The translations under genes were made by a program, and so were the position numbers. From the NCBI GenBank assembly GCA_027922465.2, contig BQMF02000644.1:62001-126000 (forward strand): DNA of 64,000 bases, read 5' to 3'. This DNA is from Turritopsis dohrnii (taxonomy: Eukaryota > Cnidaria > Hydrozoa > Anthoathecata > Oceaniidae). Of the stretch, positions 47,764 through 59,934 are shown piece after piece. Every line of letters begins with the position of its first letter. Position 1 is the stretch's first letter. Below the pieces are notes generated by a model. That model made no database searches and had not been told where the DNA came from. It saw nothing but the letters and a program-made list of their open reading frames with translations.

Positions 47764-48425
47764 GATCAATATATAAGGTTTGCGGAGTGGGTGCCTGGAA
47801 TCACCCGTTCGCCAGCGAAAATATGGAATGCGTAAAAGCCGGATATTCATTCAGCAAATTCCGACGAGCGAGTTGAATGCATGAATACGCATCCATAACT
47901 GAAAGGGCGCTGTTTCCTTTTTGCACCACCCCCCTAAATGTATCTGCCATATTTTTTTACTGTTCGCTCTTCATCATGGAGATAAAAAATAACCGTAATC
48001 CTAACCCTTAACCCTGACCCTAAAACATCCCGGACGGAGACCACTCTGCGAAAAGAAAATTGCACCACTGAAAGAATATATGTAATTTTTGTTAGTTTTC
48101 TTGAAATGTATCCTATCAATGTAATGTACAATTTAGTTATATTGCGATTCAAAGACCTTATTACTTCAAATGTCCAAATACCAAGCTGTGCTCCCTTGCC
48201 TCGTTTTGATATTATATGGTAATTTGATGAAAATTATCAGAAATTGGCCCATAACAATTTAATATAAACTTAATATCAAGTAATGTCACAATATAAAAAA
48301 TCAAAACAAGGTCGGATTTGATAGTCTGATAACGTGTATTTAAAGATTTGATTTTGTGAATGTGGGATGGAGATAGAAAAGAGAAGGAAAACAAAATGTT
48401 TTATGAAGCAATCATTTCCAGTTCT
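47764..48425 (-). repeat. Dispersed element R1, inverted copy
   Basis: Reverse complement of 3549-4210 at high identity, with small indels that break the long frame seen in the other copy. It includes TAACCCTTAACCCTGACCCT, a degenerate telomere-like run. Confidence 0.85.
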
Positions 48426-48427
48426 TT

Positions 48428-48460
48428 TATTATTATATTATTATATTATTATTATACAAA
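48428..48460. repeat. ATT microsatellite
   Basis: A run of TTA/ATT units (TATTATTATATTATTATATT) lies between the R1 copy and the 3' end of the LINE. Confidence 0.85.
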
Positions 48461-48498
48461 TTTCTGGAAGTAGGCACATGGTGCCTTTAACACCAGGT

Positions 48499-51400
48499 TC
48501 AATCTTTGACGACTTGTCGAAATCGAGTTTGTCGGGAGGCCGTTGTTTCGACGAGATTCAGATTGATATCGAACATGATACCAGCACTTTTCCATAATTT
48601 GTCGAGTCGACTTTTGAACGTATTGATTGATGGTGCTTGCACAACGTCTGGTGGCAGGTTATTCCATTGTTCCGCAACTCGATTTTGAAATGAATATTTT
48701 TTAACGTCTTTAAGACACTTTTGTCGAGTAATCGTGAATTTATGACGACGTAAATTGTGTTTTTGGCTATCCTGAGATCGAAAGCGAAGAAAACTTCCAA
48801 TAGCTTCTTTGTCATAAAGGTCATGGGTGATCTTATACATCTCGATCATGTCGCCCCTATATCGACGATACTGCAGAGATGGAAGGTTCATGATCTCCAA
48901 TCTTTCCTTGTAGCTAAGGTTTTTCATTCCAGGTATCAATTTTGTTGCGCGACGTTGTACATCTTTGAGATGAGAGATCTGTCGTTGCAGGTGAGGGTTC
49001 CACACGGGAGCACCATATTCGAGGTGGGGGCGTACAATACTTGTGAACAGTAGCTTGAAACAATCCTTATCTAGGTAGAAAAACGTTCGCCGTAACATAC
49101 CAACAAGAGCAGTAGCTTTTTTCACCTTTTCGTTAATGTGTTTTTCAAATGAAAGATGCTGATCGAAACTTATGCCTAGGTAATTCACATCTGATTTTTG
49201 CATGAGGACAGTGCCATCCATTACATACTGTGTTGCGCAAGGATACTTCAACTTTGACTTTATTTTTATGTGCTCACATTTTTCCGGATGGAATTTCAAT
49301 AGAGAAGGTATCTGTCCAAAGCAGTAATTTGTTTAGATCGCTTTGTAGGTTAGCAGCATCAGCCGTGGTTTCAATTTCTCTGAATATTTTCAAGTCATCG
49401 GCATACAGAAAAAGTTCAGACTCATCAACAGTTTCAGCTATAGTGTTTATGAAGATAACAAAACGCAATGGACCTAGGACCGATCCTTGGGGCACTCCTG
49501 ACGTTACGGGAAATACATCGGATTTGTTTTGATTTACACAAACTTGTTGATATCGATCGGACAGAAAATCTCTGATCCAAGACAGAACTGCACCTTGTAG
49601 TCCGTAGTGACGAAAGACTTCAATTAGTCGACAATGGGGAACAGTATCAAACGCTTTTTTAAAATCACAATATATGATATCAATCACACCTCCATTTTCA
49701 AGAATTTCTGTCCATTTATCTATAATTTGGAGCAGTTGCAGAGTAGTTGATCTTCCACCAAGAAAACCGAATTGGCGATTTGACAAAAGTTTATTGGCTT
49801 TGAGATATGATAGCAAAGAATTACGCATTATCGATTCGAAAATTTTTGATGCAATGCTAGTCAGGCTAATTGGTCTGTAATTTCCAGCAGAATTTTTGTC
49901 ACCTTTTTTCTTATAGATGGCTGTGATGTTAGCTCTCTTCCAAGCAGATGGGACTTTCCCCATGGTGTAAGATTGTTCGAATATGATGTGAAGTGGTTCA
50001 GCAATCACGGTCGCTAGTTCTTTTAATACACGTGGATGTAGGCCGTCCGGACCAGGACTTTTGCTGGGATTCAATTTCTCTAATTTTTTCAAAACCATTC
50101 CCTGCGTCATCTCCAGTTGAAAGTCGCTTTCAATTATTGGTTTTTTCAGGCCGTCAAGTGCAACAGGTACCTTTGGTTCATCTATATAGACGCTGGAAAA
50201 GAATGCACACAGAACGTTTGCTTTCTCTTGGTCAGTTTCTGCCATTTTTTCGGAATTTTCATTCATAAGTAGGTCTGGGATTGACGATTTAATCTTAGTT
50301 TTTGCATTCACATATGCCCAAAAGGCTTTACTGTTTGTCTTTGTAGATCTAGCAATTTCTTTCTCATAATCTTTTTTTGCTTTGCGTGTCAACTTACGTA
50401 CTTGATTTCTACATTTACAGTAAGCAAGATACACGTCCGCATCCTTGCTATCAATAAACCTTTTCCATAGCCGGTATTTCTTTTTCCTTTTTAGCCATCG
50501 TCTTTTTATTGAGAGGATACCTGAACACTCTTTTCCCAGTCTTTACTGTTCTTGTTGGTATACATATTACTTCGGCTTCCTTATACTTTGCCTCAAATTT
50601 GTTCCATAGCTTGTCAATATCATCTCCGCAGTCTTTAAAATGTTCTGTCCAATTAATTGCAAGAAGTTTTTTCATTCTTTCAAAGTCGGCTTTGTTAAAA
50701 TCACAAACAACTTTAGATGGAAGCTTTTCAGGTTGATGTTGGTAGTTCAATTTAAGCTGTTCGTGATCGGATTTGCCAAGAGGTGAAGCGTATTTGATTT
50801 CTTTCACATATTGATCACCAGTCGTAAATACAAGGTCTAATAGTGAAGGGTCGTCCGATCCTTGTCCTCTTGTTGGTCGATTCACATGTTGTGTCAGAAA
50901 ACTATCTTTAACTGCATCAATAACGTCATGGTCTTGGCTGCTGGTAGATGTTAGTGTCTCCCAATTAATATCCCTTCGATTAAAGTCAGCGACAACAACT
51001 ATGTGGTCGTATTTTTTCATACCAGGAATTGCTCGAAAAAACTGGTTAATCTGGTCGTTTTCTTCAGTGCTACTATATGGGCTACGGTACACAACAGCAA
51101 GCAGCATGATTTCGTTGTTTTGAAGACGAATTTCTGTCAGTACCAATTCTTTCGGTCTTTGCTGTTTTATCAGAATGGATGATTTCTCTATTTTCTTGTA
51201 CGATATCGATTTCCTGACGTAAAGTGCAATCCCTCTTGTCATATCTTGATTATTCAGATGTTCAAATTCCACAGAGTAAGTATTCAAAATGTAGTCAACT
51301 TCTGTCAGCTGGCGTTTATAGTTCTTCGGTTTTAGTTCTGTTATTGCAACAATATCTGGTGGTGTATCGGATTCTATTTCCATCTTTAATTCTTCCAATT

Positions 51401-51596
51401 TATCTTGCGTTAGTGTATCAGCGTTTGTGTACCAAATGTGCATAAATAAATTGTTTATTGTAGACTTAACTTTCTTTGCTGCATTATTTATTCCGTTATT
51501 TTCTTCTGTTTGACTTATTGCGCGGCTACTACCGGCGCTTTCTTCAGTAACTTTATCAATCTTAGGCCGTTTTTTGGATTGCCTCTGACTTTCCAA
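48499..51596 (-). pseudogene. LINE ORF2: endonuclease and reverse transcriptase, two frame breaks
   Basis: Three minus-strand frames cover one ORF2. Frame 51596-50451 is the APE-type endonuclease: DIVAITELKPKN, VVVADFNRRDINW, SLLDLVF and GKSDHEQL carry the expected catalytic positions. Frame 50434-49274 is the linker and RT fingers and palm: ANITAIYKKKGD, NYRPISLTSI, YCDFKKAFDTVPH, SGVPQGSVLGPLRF and the catalytic LYADD. Frame 49299-48499 is thumb and C-terminus (YLGISFDQHLSFEKHI, then NRVAEQWNNLPPDVVQAPS). The breaks at about 50490 and 49295 are single-base frame changes, the first in an A-rich run. The enzyme parts are otherwise complete, so this is a recent copy or contains assembly errors. 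Confidence 0.8.
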
Positions 51597-51599
51597 ACG

Positions 51600-52767
51600 T
51601 GAGAAGAATCGGATGGCTCATCGTTGTTTTATAATTTAGCTTTATCAGACCGTATCATGTCTCTTTCTGCTATTGCATAATCTTCAGTAACGCTTATACT
51701 CCTGTATGCTTCATTACCCTTTAAGCTCGTCAGATTATCCAATACTTTTTGTTTGTCCTCAGAACTCTGCATAACGACTTTGATCGGCCTCACTTTTCCA
51801 TTTACTTTTTGTCCAAGGCGTGCAACTGACTTGAATTGAACAGCAGCACGGACCGTATCAATAAACTCATTGAAAAATGCCCTGTCAAGTTCTCTTGTCT
51901 TTTTTTCGTCAAGGTCAAAGTTTTCTTGTACCCCATGGATAATTAAATTGTTTGGGCGCAGCTTTTTCTGTCATTCCTCTTCTAGCTCTTCGTTTTTTGC
52001 TTCTGTTATTAGTGCCTGAATAGTTGTATTGGTAGCTGCTGGAATATTTGTGGGATATGCAGTGGCACATCCAACAACATCAGCATAAGTAGACTTTTTT
52101 TCTACGGCCATGTCGAATTTTTCTTCCAGATTGCGAATGTTTTCCTGAACTTTACGTAGCAAAGTTGATTCGAACTCTTCGAACTTTCTTTCAAGAGTAA
52201 GCAATATGCCGTTACTTTCAACAGAACTACTATCATCTTCTTTCTTAGGGCCTCAATTTCACTCACCATGTTAGCTTCTTTCCTTTCATGTTCCGTGATC
52301 TGCTGTTCGCTTTTCTTGATTTCATTCTTCAGCTTTGCTATTGCTTCTTTATGTGTTTTAAGGACACTGACTTCCTCTTTCATGATGTTGCAGTATTCAT
52401 TCTGTTTATCTCGTAAAGCTTTGTTGATTGTTTTGGTTTTACTGTTTTCCAACGAAATATCCTTTAGTGCTTGTGTAAGTTCTTCAACTTCAAAGGACTG
52501 ATCGGGGTCATAGTCCTCCATCTCTTTGAGGAAATTCGGATGAATATTGACACAGTTTGCACACGTGTACTAGCGGCCCTTCTTGGTTATAAAGATTTCC
52601 AATTGATACAGTGGCAGTCTGGTACACCTATAATGTACAGTTCGCTTGCATTCGCCACATGTCAGGTGATTTTCGTCTCCATTATTTGTACATTCACTTT
52701 GTGTACATTTTTTTAAGTCTTCGTTGCTGTTGTTGTTTTCCATTTTCGCAGTTTTCCAAAACTGCAA
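51600..52767 (-). pseudogene. LINE ORF1: PHD-type finger, coiled coil, RNA-binding-like domain
   Basis: Reading from 52742 the protein starts MENNNSNEDLKKCTQSEC. It has a cysteine/histidine finger of PHD type: the pairs C-x4-C, C-x2-C, H-x3-C, then YTCANC after an in-frame TAG at about 52573. A long coiled coil follows (VEELTQALKDISLENSKTKT and on). A frame change near 52225 leads to more coiled coil (LERKFEEFESTLLRKVQENI). After another in-frame stop near 51972 comes NNLIIHGVQENFDLD, the start of an RRM-like LINE ORF1 domain, reading to about 51650. ORF2 lies directly downstream. This ORF1 architecture differs from the esterase ORF1 at 30.4 kb. Confidence 0.65.
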
Positions 52768-53280
52768 AAATCGAAGACTTCTGCGATTGTTTCAGTTTGT
52801 AGGACGTCAATTTTTTTCACAGGTTGTATAGTTTAACTATCTTCGTGTAGCTGCACAGCTTATTGTCGATTAAAAGTGTTTTTGGTTAGAATTTTGCGAG
52901 TTTTTAGGGTATTATAGCTGGATTTGTGCTCAGGAGCAGGTTTTGTGTCCGCACAGTATTTGACGTCAGATGATGATTATGATCTACTAGTAACCCGTGT
53001 AAAATTTTTTTACAGGTTTTGATCGATGTGAGCTGAACAGAGAGAAAGGCTTAGTATAATAAATTTAAGTATAATAAAGTTCCTCAATTGCTTGGAATGT
53101 AGACCAGTACAAAAATATCAAATGAGAGGAGCGATTTCAAAGAACATGGTAGGTTGACGTGATTTGGCTACGAAGAACTATTTACTGAATCGTGACAATG
53201 GAAGTAAAAAAAGATAACAGATTGACAACAAACATCTATTCTCAAATAAAAAACTCTAACTTTACAAACAACGAAATACT

Positions 53281-53347
53281 AATTCTACGCTGTAAGAAAC
53301 ATTATACTTATACTTTCATTTTACCCTGTTTCTTACAGCGTAGAATT
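53281..53347. repeat. 20-bp perfect inverted repeat with 27-base loop
   Basis: AATTCTACGCTGTAAGAAAC at 53281-53300 is repeated as its exact reverse complement at 53328-53347. It lies just downstream (minus strand) of the stop codon of the microexon gene. It could be a transcript-end hairpin or a small foldback. The loop is AT-rich and non-coding. Confidence 0.85.
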
Positions 53348-53370
53348 ATTCAAAATTTTTATAATATTTT

Positions 53371-54581
53371 TTAAAAGATTATTTTTATTTTTTTTATTAT
53401 TATTTTTTTTTTATTATATATATAGTCGGGCCGGTCCCGACCACCATTTTTGGACCAAACCCGAAAGGCCGCCATGGATCGGGAGCCCGGGTTTGTTTCG
53501 CGGTAACGGGCAAAATCCACATACGTGAGTTCTAAACAAAATCAATAGAAATTAATAGTTTACTGCAAATACAATAAGTTGATGTTAGATTCTACAAATT
53601 AAATCTTACTTTTTCCACTGTTAGTTTCGACATCGAGATCTGAAAAAATATCATACATGTGACTGATCAAAGAAGACACTTAAATGAACTATGTGTGGCG
53701 CAAAATAAAATCTATTCATAAACTTACTATTTGCGCTGGTACTTGGGACCGGTTTTCCCATTGATGAAGGCTTTCCAACATCTAAAAACATATGGAACAT
53801 AACAGTTACAGAAGTGTTAAGAAGACATACATTATACATTCATTAAAAATAAGAATATTTGCACTCTTACTATTTGCAGTGGGCGCATCCACATCCATTA
53901 GATCTGAAAAAAATATATAACCGTGCCTATATGTACTGATCACTGCTCAAAGAATGGTATTGTTATACAATACAATACTGCATGAACATGAACATGATTA
54001 CGAAAACTCACTATTCACATATTTGCTTGTTGTAGCATTATCTAAAAAAGTTATATGCGTATATATCTACACCCATAACATATGAAGGAAGGAGTCATAT
54101 GAATGAAAGGCGTCATATGAATGAAACATATATATTATCTAGCTATTACTTAGAAAGCTTACCAGAACGGGTTTTCTGTATGGGCTGTGCCCGTTTAACC
54201 ATTTTCATTACTAAAAATAAAATGTTTATGAATCAAACTATTATGTATCAAACATGATTTCGTAATATGAATTACTTTCTTTCAGCTTCCTTCAGGGTCT
54301 TCAAAAGGTATCATAGAAAGGTAGTTATGTTTAATTGCATACCTGGTTTCTTTTTGTCATATTGTTGTAACTCTAAAAATAAAGCAGTTAAAACCATAGT
54401 ATCTTCTTTAATGAAAAAGCGGTGAAAGTAAATAATGTAAACCTTACTTGCAGCACATTCTGTTTCGAATACTAAAATATAGGAGGAAGATATATTTATT
54501 AGAATGCAAATAACTTAAATGCAATAGAAAATCCCAGTTAAAAATGTACAACTTACTGAGGTCTGTGTTGGCTGCAGCCAT
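53371..54581 (-). CDS. Nine-exon microexon gene of unknown function, within the Helitron
   Basis: Nine minus-strand segments bounded by consensus sites join into one 144-residue frame: 54581-54557, 54471-54448, 54372-54343, 54210-54163, 54041-54012, 53903-53871, 53781-53728, 53639-53610 and 53531-53371. All eight introns are GT-AG (six GTAAGN donors, plus GTATGC and GTGAGT; acceptors such as TTTTTTTCAG) and all lie in phase 1. The seven internal exons are 24, 30, 48, 30, 33, 54 and 30 nt, so each can be skipped without a frame change. The start is MAAANTDL. Later pieces include KMVKRAQPIQKTRS, LMDVDAPTAN and VGKPSSMGKPVPSTSAN. The last exon is GC-richer and reads TYVDFARYRETNPGSRSMAA, then FRVWSKNGGRDRPDY. 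An acceptor before exon 1 implies an upstream untranslated exon. No signal peptide or known domain is seen. It resembles microexon genes in design only. Confidence 0.65.
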
Positions 54582-54604
54582 TATATTTTTTTTTATTACT
54601 AAAA

Positions 54605-55150
54605 TTAAATAAAAATTTCATAGTTTTAATTTACAACTCTTACAAAAATAATGCTAAAGATACTACATTACTAAACTGAAAATATATCTCTTTCAAAGAG
54701 ATGCCCTGACTTTTGGTTCATGAATTGCCTATGGAGATGTGTTGCTATTGACTAAAAGCTCGTGATTTTCCATGCGCAATTCATGGTAACAGAGTACACG
54801 ACGGGAACGTAAGTCAATTGGACTTGTACTCCACCTAAAGAAGAAATGAACATATCATGTGATATAAGTTGATTACATTTCTTCAGTATGAAATATAGCA
54901 GTTAACAGCTGGCACCTTAAGGAACAGTCATCGTGTATCAGAAAAAACGGAGACAGTAGTTCTACTATAAACAGCATTAACGAACCACCTAGTGGATAGA
55001 ATAGATATCACACTGGTAAAGATACCCAAAGGAAAACTATACACAGTGTAATAATCATCCATCACATCCGTCACAATAATACACATGTTACTGAACTTAA
55101 AAAAGGGCACAGATTATGGCAAACTGCACAACAAACAAAACAATAAATAA
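54605..55150. other. Interval between microexon gene and RepHel
   Basis: It probably holds the RepHel 3' untranslated region and the promoter or first untranslated exon of the microexon gene. A good minus-strand acceptor (TTCATTTCTTCTTTAG) ends at about 54836, and a GTAAGAG donor lies near 54637. No further coding exon could be supported. Confidence 0.4.
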
Positions 55151-55151
55151 T

Positions 55152-58100
55152 TTACTGTAAAACTTGTGGGAATACAACATTCTGTGTATACAACTTCCCA
55201 TTGATGTAACCTTGTTTACCTGTGGCAGCAACTTTGACTTTAACATTATCAAATGCCTTTGCCCTAGAACAGGCTACATATAGTTGACCATGTGAAAAGC
55301 ACGGTCGTTGTAGAAACAAACCAATTTTTTCAAATGTTTGACCTTGACTCTTATTAACAGTGAAAGAATAAGCCAAACGAATCGGCAGTTGTCTACGTTT
55401 CAAAGTGAAAGGCATACCTGTGTCAGAGGGTGACAATTGTACCCTAGGTATGAAAATTGTTTCTCCAACAGCTGACCCTGTCAAAACGTCAGCTTTAATA
55501 AAATTCTGCGATAGTTCCCGAACAATCAAGCGTGTCCCGTTGCAAAGACCCTTCTTGATGTTCAAATTTCGTAAAAGCATAATTATTGCTCCAACTTTAA
55601 GTTTCAAACAATGTGGAGGCATACCAGATGGTGTGATGCTGTTTAAAAAATCAAGCGGATAATTTTGTCGCTCGTCCTCATCATCACAATCAACTTCATC
55701 AGCACTATAATAGCAAACTGGTTCACCAGGCAATCTTTCCAACACCTCATTATTAATTATTAATGACTGCTCATTTGTAGGTGTCAAAATAGCAGTCGAA
55801 GCATATTGATGAGGTTCCAGGCCGTCATACATGACTGAAATAAGTGATGTGTTTTCAGACACGACACAGCAATCTGGAATTTCAATGGCACCTTTAGCAG
55901 GATCATCTTGTTTAAATGGTAATTCCCCATTACCCAATTGCAACAGCCATTGACAAAATTGTTGCTCCTCAGGTCTAGCTCTCATGTTTTGAGTTAATGA
56001 GAATTTTGACACTGAAGCCCACAATGCAGAACTGGTTAAACACACCTCAATAACATCAGTAGGTTTTGCTTTCTTTACAACAGGTAAGCATTGACGGAAA
56101 TCTCCGCCCCATAACAGTACTTTGCCACCAAAGAGGGTATCGTTTTTACAAACATCACGAAGTAATCGATCGATGGCATGAAAAATATGAGTGGAAACCA
56201 TTGTCGCTTCATCGATGAGAAACAGGTCTACACTACGTAAGTATTCAGCATGTTTTGATGTCGGAGTTACATTACAAACACTGGTTTCTAAAACAGGAAC
56301 AGGCAAACGAAATAATGAATGCAATGTAGACCCACCAGAAAGTAAAGTGGCTGCAATACCTGTATATGCAGCAGTAGCGACTTTCCAACCTCTGGCCCTA
56401 CATGCTGCTATAACATAGTTGTATGTAAATGTTTTACCTGTGCCAGCTGGTCCATCAAGATAAAACAATGTATCAGGTTGTGCCAAAGCGTTTTTTACAT
56501 TTGAACCAGCAGATAATATTGCATCAGCCACAGCCACCTGCTGCTCATTAAGCAGAGGCCTTACCTGTTGTGTCTGGTCAATGTATAAGTTTACATCAAC
56601 CTCTTCCTCGTCAATTTGTTCAATTAACTCAGGAAGGTTTAATTGCGTTAAGGACATACCAAATTGTTTGAGTATGTTATCGATATATCCCAAAACCTTT
56701 TGCTCAGCTTGAGTAGCAGGCAATGTGCGCGCATAATCCTCGCACAATTGACCCTTGAATGTATTCCACAGATCTAACGGATTCAATGGCTCACAGTGTG
56801 TCAATATTGTGACGAACAATTGCCTCAATTGTTGAGGCATTTGGAATGTAGATGCCTCTTCCAATGTATTGTGCCATTCATCATCATCTTGAAGAAGACC
56901 TCTTGCAATACATGCTTCACGGAACGTATCAAAAACCACCCCATTGAACGTGCGCAAATACTCGAATGATGTAGCACCAGGGATGTGAAGCAATAAAACA
57001 CGAAGGAAAAATATTTCTCCTTCTGTTGGTCTTGCATTGTATAGTCGAGCAATTATTGGCTTATATGTTTTATCTCTTGCTTTCCATTTTTTTCCTTATC
57101 ATGAAATACATAATGATATGGAATGTCAGGAAACAGATATTGTCGGGCATCAGGATCTTCAACATTCAATTTAAACCATGCTGTGAGATGAGTGTCTCTC
57201 ATAGATGCCCTGTCTGCAGCTGCATACTCTTCACCAGGTTGAAAATAAACTCGTTGAAGATCTGGCAAATGCACTGCCAATCTTTTGATACAGTGTGATT
57301 TCTCATGCATAGAGAACTCAAAGATTCTCCACAGAGCTTCAGGTGCACTAACATATCGAGCGTCTAAAAAAGTTTTAATTTCATCATATTGCAATTGTTC
57401 CTTAATTTCGACATGCGCTCGATCATGTCCTTTATATACGTATTTGAATAAATATTTAACACTTTTTATAGAAGTACAGGCCTCCAAATTTATATGCGCA
57501 TTATATTTCTTTGATAACCAGGGACAGTATGGAACTACCCATCGATTATCTAAATCTACATTTTTAACCCTCACAGTTCGACCATTATTTCGTCTGCGAT
57601 ACAAAGGATAGCCATTAACATTCATTTGTGTTGAATCACAGAATGATTTGGGAAAATCTTTGGTACAGTTGCCATCATCTCCCATACAAACAGAAGTCTC
57701 ATTGTAAATCCCACATGGACCATGTATCATACACGATTTGATGATGTTGTGTAGTTCTGGCTCCTCATCTGGATCAGGGATTTCAGCACATATCAAGCTG
57801 TCAACATCATCAGCATTTTGTAACTTATCCTCTTGTGCTAAATGAATAAGAATATGTGCATGAGGTAAAGAACGCTTTTGAAATTCAATCACATAAAGGT
57901 GAGAAATTGTTTTCCCCAATACACCATTTTTTATGACATCATTTAAAAGTGCTTTCAATTTCAAATTAAAAACACGTGCAACCAAGTCAGGTCGATAATG
58001 TGCAGGCTCATTATCTAAATTTTCGGTAATTTCCTTCCAATTTGGATTACACGTAAAAGTGCAGAACAAATCAGGTTTTCCCATTTTAGTCACCATAGCC

Positions 58101-59681
58101 ATTGCATCTTGGTAATTTTGTTGCATAGCTCTTGGACTGCCCTGAAAAGACGATGGTAATATCACAGGTCTGCCTGCATTTAAACCTCTATTTCCTGCAA
58201 CATTGACAAGATGATCAATCAACCCTTGATATTGCTCAACACGTAACACTTTTTGGTTTCTCCGAATATAGTTGAGACGATCAGATTCCACCTTACAGTA
58301 ACAGTCAACCGCGAATTGTTGAAATAATCTTTTACCTTTTAAGATGGGATTAAAATTGCTTCTGTATGAAAACCTATAAGTATAATATTGTAATGCAGTT
58401 GTGCGGCACCGACTACCTGTAGCATATTCAGCTACATGAGGAATATCTATTGTCCAGCCAGACTCTCCCCTTGGAAAAAAGACTGGATAAACCATTGGAT
58501 CCAAATGAGGTGAATCTGTTGGTAAACATCGCAGTGGTCTGTCTCTAGGATAAACAACAATATCCCGAAAGGCAGGTGGTGCACCATCTTCACCAACAAA
58601 AACAGCTGCTACTTCATCATGGTGGGGTAGATTGTAACGCCGCCGATCGCCACCACTCCTCAGATGCATTCTAACCTAAATTTTAAAATGAAAGATTTTG
58701 AAAATAATTGATTTTAAAAAAAACTTACAAAGATAACTGATTAATAACTCAAAATTTTACCAAAGATGGTTGGCGATTTTGCTCTTGGGCAAGCCGTAAT
58801 TCCTCAGCTTCTACCTCACTCATGTATTTGTATGCAGCAGCGTAAGGACTTTCTCTAATAATGATGTCTTGCAAATTTTGCATTACCTCAGGCGAACAAC
58901 CTTGATTTTCAGGTCTTGCCATTCTTTCATTGAATGCATCCATCCCATCATAAATGTACAACTGACCATATGATGGAGGAACACCTTCTGACGGATGCAG
59001 ATTCCCTGTACGGTGACATACCTGACCATTAATACGAAAGACAGGTGGTCCTCGACCTGGTGGTACAGCCATTTTTGCACCCATCGACGCAAAAGCGACA
59101 GAACTGTTAAACTTTCGAATATTTTCTTGAAAGTTCTTTGCCTGATTTGTATAACCTACTAAAAGATCTTTAAGATCATTAGGATAATTAATGTCATTAA
59201 GGTGTATCTTGCCGTTATGACAACATTTGAAATTACTTTCATCGGCAAACATTTTAGCACTACAACGTTGACAAACCTTGTCCATGGGGCCTAAGTAATG
59301 TTGCTCAGGCAATTGATCAGGTTGACGCGCAGCACAATGCAAACTTAATGTAGCCCGTCTAGCTCGCATACGTTGCATATTTCTATTCCGCCTAGCTAAT
59401 CTTTCGTCAGCGTTTTCATTTTGACGGTACTGAACGCGTCTTTCAGCATTGCGATTCCTACGGCGCTCATTCTCAGAAATACCTTGAGAATTATGGAGAT
59501 CATCCGTGTTATCAACTTGCGTTTCGCGACGTCGCGCAATAGCGACATCTTCGTGTGCAAACCTACGTTGGATTACTGATCGAATTTGTTGTTGATCAGG
59601 TGGTTGCAAAACAAATTGTCCATTCCTGAAAGTTGCTGGAATGGCAGGGGCAATAGCATTGCCTCTTCCTATATTATACAT
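55152..59681 (-). CDS. Helitron RepHel transposase/helicase, one intron, one frame break
   Basis: This is the Helitron replication initiator and helicase, expected to nick at the TC/CTRR ends and unwind the element. Exon 1 is 59681-58761 (307 codons from MYNIGRGNAIAP). It includes a basic region and a zinc finger (VCQRCSAKMF, then FKCCHNGKIHL). An 85-bp intron (58760-58676, GTAAAA to AATTTAG) joins in phase 0 to VRMHLRSGGDRRRYN. The Rep domain shows FTCNPNWKEI, the HUH motif LPHAHIL and the paired-tyrosine motif KYLFKYVYKG. The helicase is PIF1-like: GPAGTGKT, LIDEATM, GGDFRQCLPV, NKSQGQT and VACSRAK. A seven-A run at 57093-57087 shifts the frame between HDKEK and the PIIARLYNARP segment. Otherwise about 1,480 residues are intact. 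An acceptor (TTTTATTTTATTCAG) upstream of the ATG supports a spliced leader exon. Confidence 0.85.
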
Positions 59682-59934
59682 GACAGACAGTAGTAATAAT
59701 AAGGAAACTTTAGAATAAATATAACTACCAAATTGTTGATTAACTCCCAACCCTGAATAAAATAAAAGTTTGACTTTTATGAAAATTAAAAACGCAATTA
59801 AAATATGGGTTTCATGAAAGAAAAAGATAACTGTAACACACTGTAACAATCACCTGAGAAAACTCTGAACTGTTCTTAAAATATCGCCACACTCCTTTTA
59901 ACTTTCTGCTTTTTAATTCATATATCAACTCTGA

